Assembly (NCBI GenBank): GCA_000697335.1
Contig: JNEM01011367.1
Span: forward strand, 1-14,951
DNA: 14,951 bases
Origin: Conidiobolus incongruus B7586
Lineage: Eukaryota; Entomophthoromycota; Entomophthoromycetes; Entomophthorales; Conidiobolaceae
Direction of reading: 5' to 3'
The notes under the pieces are model-generated. The model was not told the origin of the DNA and searched no databases. It saw only the letters and a program-made list of their open reading frames with translations. The translations under genes were made by a program, and so were the position numbers. Numbering within the stretch: the stretch's first letter is position 1; each line of letters begins with the position of its first letter. Shown here piece by piece: positions 9,085 to 14,951 of the stretch.

Positions 9085-9158
9085 TGATCTCGCTCAGATT
9101 CGAACTGAGGACCGTCTGTGTGTTAGACAGACGTGATAACCAACTACACCACGAGATC
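9085..9158 (-). tRNA. tRNA-Val (anticodon AAC)
   Basis: The minus strand folds as a complete intronless cytosolic tRNA. The acceptor arms GATCTCG and CGAGATC pair over 7 bp, with discriminator A. The D arm (GTGTAGTTGGTTATCAC) carries the A box, TGGTGTAGTTGG. The anticodon stem TCTGT/ACAGA encloses loop CTAACAC, giving anticodon AAC (read as IAC). The T arm CTCAG-TTCGAAT-CTGAG carries the B-box core GTTCGAATC. The loop and D arm closely resemble known eukaryotic tRNA-Val(AAC). The 3' CCA is not encoded, as expected in eukaryotes. Confidence 0.97.
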
Positions 9159-10195
9159 TTGGTATGTTTTTTATTTTCATCATTCTTATTATTGATTATT
9201 CACATTTTTTGCTTTTTATACATAAAAATATTATATTTTTCATTTTTTCTATCAATCAATAATTCAAATTAACTTTTAAAATACCTTAATTCATCTTTTT
9301 ATTTTATTTTCCTTTCTTTTCACTATATATTCTTTATTATTATAATATAATGTTCAAAATATATCACATTTTTTCTCCAATTACTAAGTAAATATTCACT
9401 TATCATAAATTTGATATAATCAAATATAATAATTTATTTGTTTTACAGATTGAATCGAGAAAAAATTAATTTATTATTAAATTTTATTAAAACGAATATT
9501 TTAAAATTGTTTAGTTATATTTTTAGTGATACGTATTTTCTGTATAATTAATTTGGCTATTTGTATTCAATTAAATATTTAGCAATTTTGCTTATATCTC
9601 ATTTGTAAACAGAACTAATTTCAAACCTTTCAATTTAGATGCAAAACTTTTAAATCTGTATTATTGTGATAAAATTATTAATTTAATTATAAAGAATACA
9701 AATTTTTGTAAAAAAACTTTATTGAGTAAAAATCACTTTCACTACTTTGTATATGGTATTGAGAAATTATGTTTCGATTATTTGATTAATGTAATTCTAA
9801 AGACAATAATATTAATTAATAAGATTGTTTTAATTATACAAAATTAAAGGAAAGTTATGTTTATAATATTAGTCATTTTCAAAGAGGAAAAAAATATTTA
9901 TATTAAATACTTTATTAAATAATTTTTTCAAAATATTTATTTTATCCAATCAATCAAATTCGATAAATAAAAGGAAAATCAATGATAATTATCAATCTGA
10001 AATGATTAATGTTGTATTTCAAAATTAATCATCCCTTCTAGTTTAATAGCTAAACCAATATTATTTCTATTTTAAGCTGGCTTTGTCAGTCTATAATTGA
10101 AGGATACTCTTTGTTCTCTTTGTTTTCTTTATTAGATTTTATCCAAACCCCATATCATTCATTGATTCAATTATTTAAACCCAACAGTGATAAAG

Positions 10196-10244
10196 ATGGA
10201 GAAGTTTTCTTTTCTCTTGGATATTCTACTACAATGTCTCAACA
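10196..10244 (+). other. Possible short leader exon with two small upstream ORFs
   Basis: A CT-rich stretch is followed by ATGs at 10196 and 10234, then a donor ACA|GTAAGT. Spliced to 10655, the first ATG gives MEKFSFLLDILLQCLNKQR then stop, and the second gives MSQQTKVK then stop. Neither reaches AROM or forms a recognisable protein, so this may be the 5' leader of AROM or a small non-coding transcript. There is no homology support. Confidence 0.3.
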
Positions 10245-10654
10245 GTAAGTTCTAAAACCTACAGTCCCAATACATTAAAGAGCAGGATTAATAAATAATT
10301 TACTAAATTATATTTTGAGTACTTCTCTAACTATGATCTTTATTTATAAAACTTAATATAAAAACACAACAATTAATATTAATTAATAATAAATTTCTTG
10401 AAATATAACTATTTAGTATATGATATCATTATCAATTATTTAATCCAAAATTATTGATGTTTATATTGGTATTATGAAAAATTAAAGTGCAGTATCCCTC
10501 AGAAAATCAATTAAAAGTTTTTAAGTTCAGGGCAGTTTGATATTTCCTAATATAAATATTATTTATTCTAAAATATTCTAAAAATATTCAACTTTCTACA
10601 AAATAAAACATTTGATTATATTATCGAAATATATTAATATTTATTTTGTTTCAG
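10245..10654 (+). other. Possible leader intron upstream of AROM (410 nt)
   Basis: The donor GTAAGT and acceptor TTTTGTTTCAG are both strong. No AG dinucleotide occurs in the 117 nt before the acceptor (10536-10652), as expected of a real 3' splice region. It is longer than the supported introns (50-108 nt), and splicing here is inferred only from the signals. Confidence 0.3.
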
Positions 10655-10927
10655 AACAAAGGTGAAGTGAATTTTATCATATTGTAATAGAAATACGTTA
10701 TAGTCATATATGAATTCACTTGATATATTAGTTGAGATGGATAAAATCTTAATTAATCTATAATTGCACCTGAATCATAAATTGATAAGTATCAATTCGT
10801 CCAAGCATAGTTGACTTTATAAGAACCTTTAAGATTACAATAGTGTTATTAATTTCAAAAATTAATGACGTGATGGGAATTTCCTAAATTGGTAGATATG
10901 AATCCAAATCATTGTAATCAAGTTTGA

Positions 10928-10934
10928 TGACTCA
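10928..10934 (+). promoter_or_regulatory. TGACTCA element (Gcn4/CPC1-type) upstream of AROM
   Basis: This is an exact match to TGASTCA, the site of the Gcn4/CPC1/CpcA regulator of general amino-acid control, 163 nt before the AROM ATG. Yeast ARO1 is a known Gcn4 target. If transcription really starts near 10150, this site would lie within the leader and be less likely to act. Confidence 0.5.
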
Positions 10935-11096
10935 GCCAATGTCAGATATACAGTCATATTATAAAAACTCTTGAATATTTTTTATTTTGATAAATTAATT
11001 TCATGATTAAATAACTTTGATTATTTACAATATTTCAAAATATAGTTAATATTATAATTTTAAATCATTATTATCAAAAATATATAGTTACATATA

Positions 11097-14951
<3,855 letters not shown>

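Larger units (their letters stand above)
9159..11096. other. Intergenic region between tRNA-Val and AROM
   Basis: No sizeable coding frame is supported in 1.9 kb. About 9290-9330 is pyrimidine-rich on the plus strand. From about 10080 the DNA becomes less A/T-rich, with a CT-rich stretch (10109-10135) of the kind often found before fungal transcription starts. It is followed by two ATGs, a canonical GTAAGT donor (10245) and a TTTGTTTCAG acceptor (ending 10654). A TGACTCA element lies at 10928-10934. I see no repeat or mobile element. Confidence 0.6.

Noticed and set aside
9027-9272. 81-codon plus-strand frame across the tRNA
   Set aside because: It runs antisense through a perfect tRNA-Val, lacks an ATG at its listed start, and has A/T-biased composition elsewhere.
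1-11096. Mobile or virus-like elements in the intergenic regions
   Set aside because: I saw no transposase or polymerase motifs, terminal repeats or target-site duplications; there is only simple-sequence A/T DNA.

Overview
The window looks like nuclear DNA of a very A/T-rich fungus. The evidence is a pentafunctional AROM (ARO1-type) shikimate-pathway gene, a two-finger GATA factor of the fungal siderophore/iron repressor class (SRE/URBS1/SreA/Fep1), short GTAAGT-type introns, and coding islands (by eye about 35-42% G+C) set in non-coding DNA at roughly 10-20% G+C. I found no mobile element, virus-like element, CRISPR array or rRNA. Low-G+C early-diverging filamentous fungi (for example Entomophthoromycotina) would fit, but that placement is a guess from composition and gene style, not a sequence match.

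Layout from left to right: extremely A/T-rich non-coding DNA (1-2292, most extreme before about 1780); a minus-strand iron-repressor GATA gene (2293-3765); a 2.1 kb divergent intergenic region holding three perfect ATCTGATAA elements; a plus-strand secreted M14A zinc carboxypeptidase zymogen (5843-7105); a convergent minus-strand enoyl-CoA hydratase/isomerase with two introns (7330-8196); an A/T-rich gap; a minus-strand tRNA-Val(AAC) (9085-9158); a 1.9 kb gap with a possible leader exon/intron and a TGACTCA element; and the 5' four-fifths of the plus-strand AROM gene (11097-14951), cut by the window edge just after the dehydroquinase active site.

The genes are unrelated neighbours, not an operon or cluster. 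Iron control, secreted proteolysis, fatty-acid beta-oxidation and aromatic amino-acid synthesis each have one gene. The most useful observations concern regulation and gene structure. They are the three textbook iron-repressor sites upstream of the repressor's own gene (likely autoregulation), a frame change at an A8 run at the very start of AROM, a Gcn4/CPC1-type site upstream of AROM, a shared TTGATAT candidate branch site in all three supported introns, and a Ser-to-Phe difference in the EPSP synthase active-site loop. I see no convincing sign of a wholly undescribed system here.
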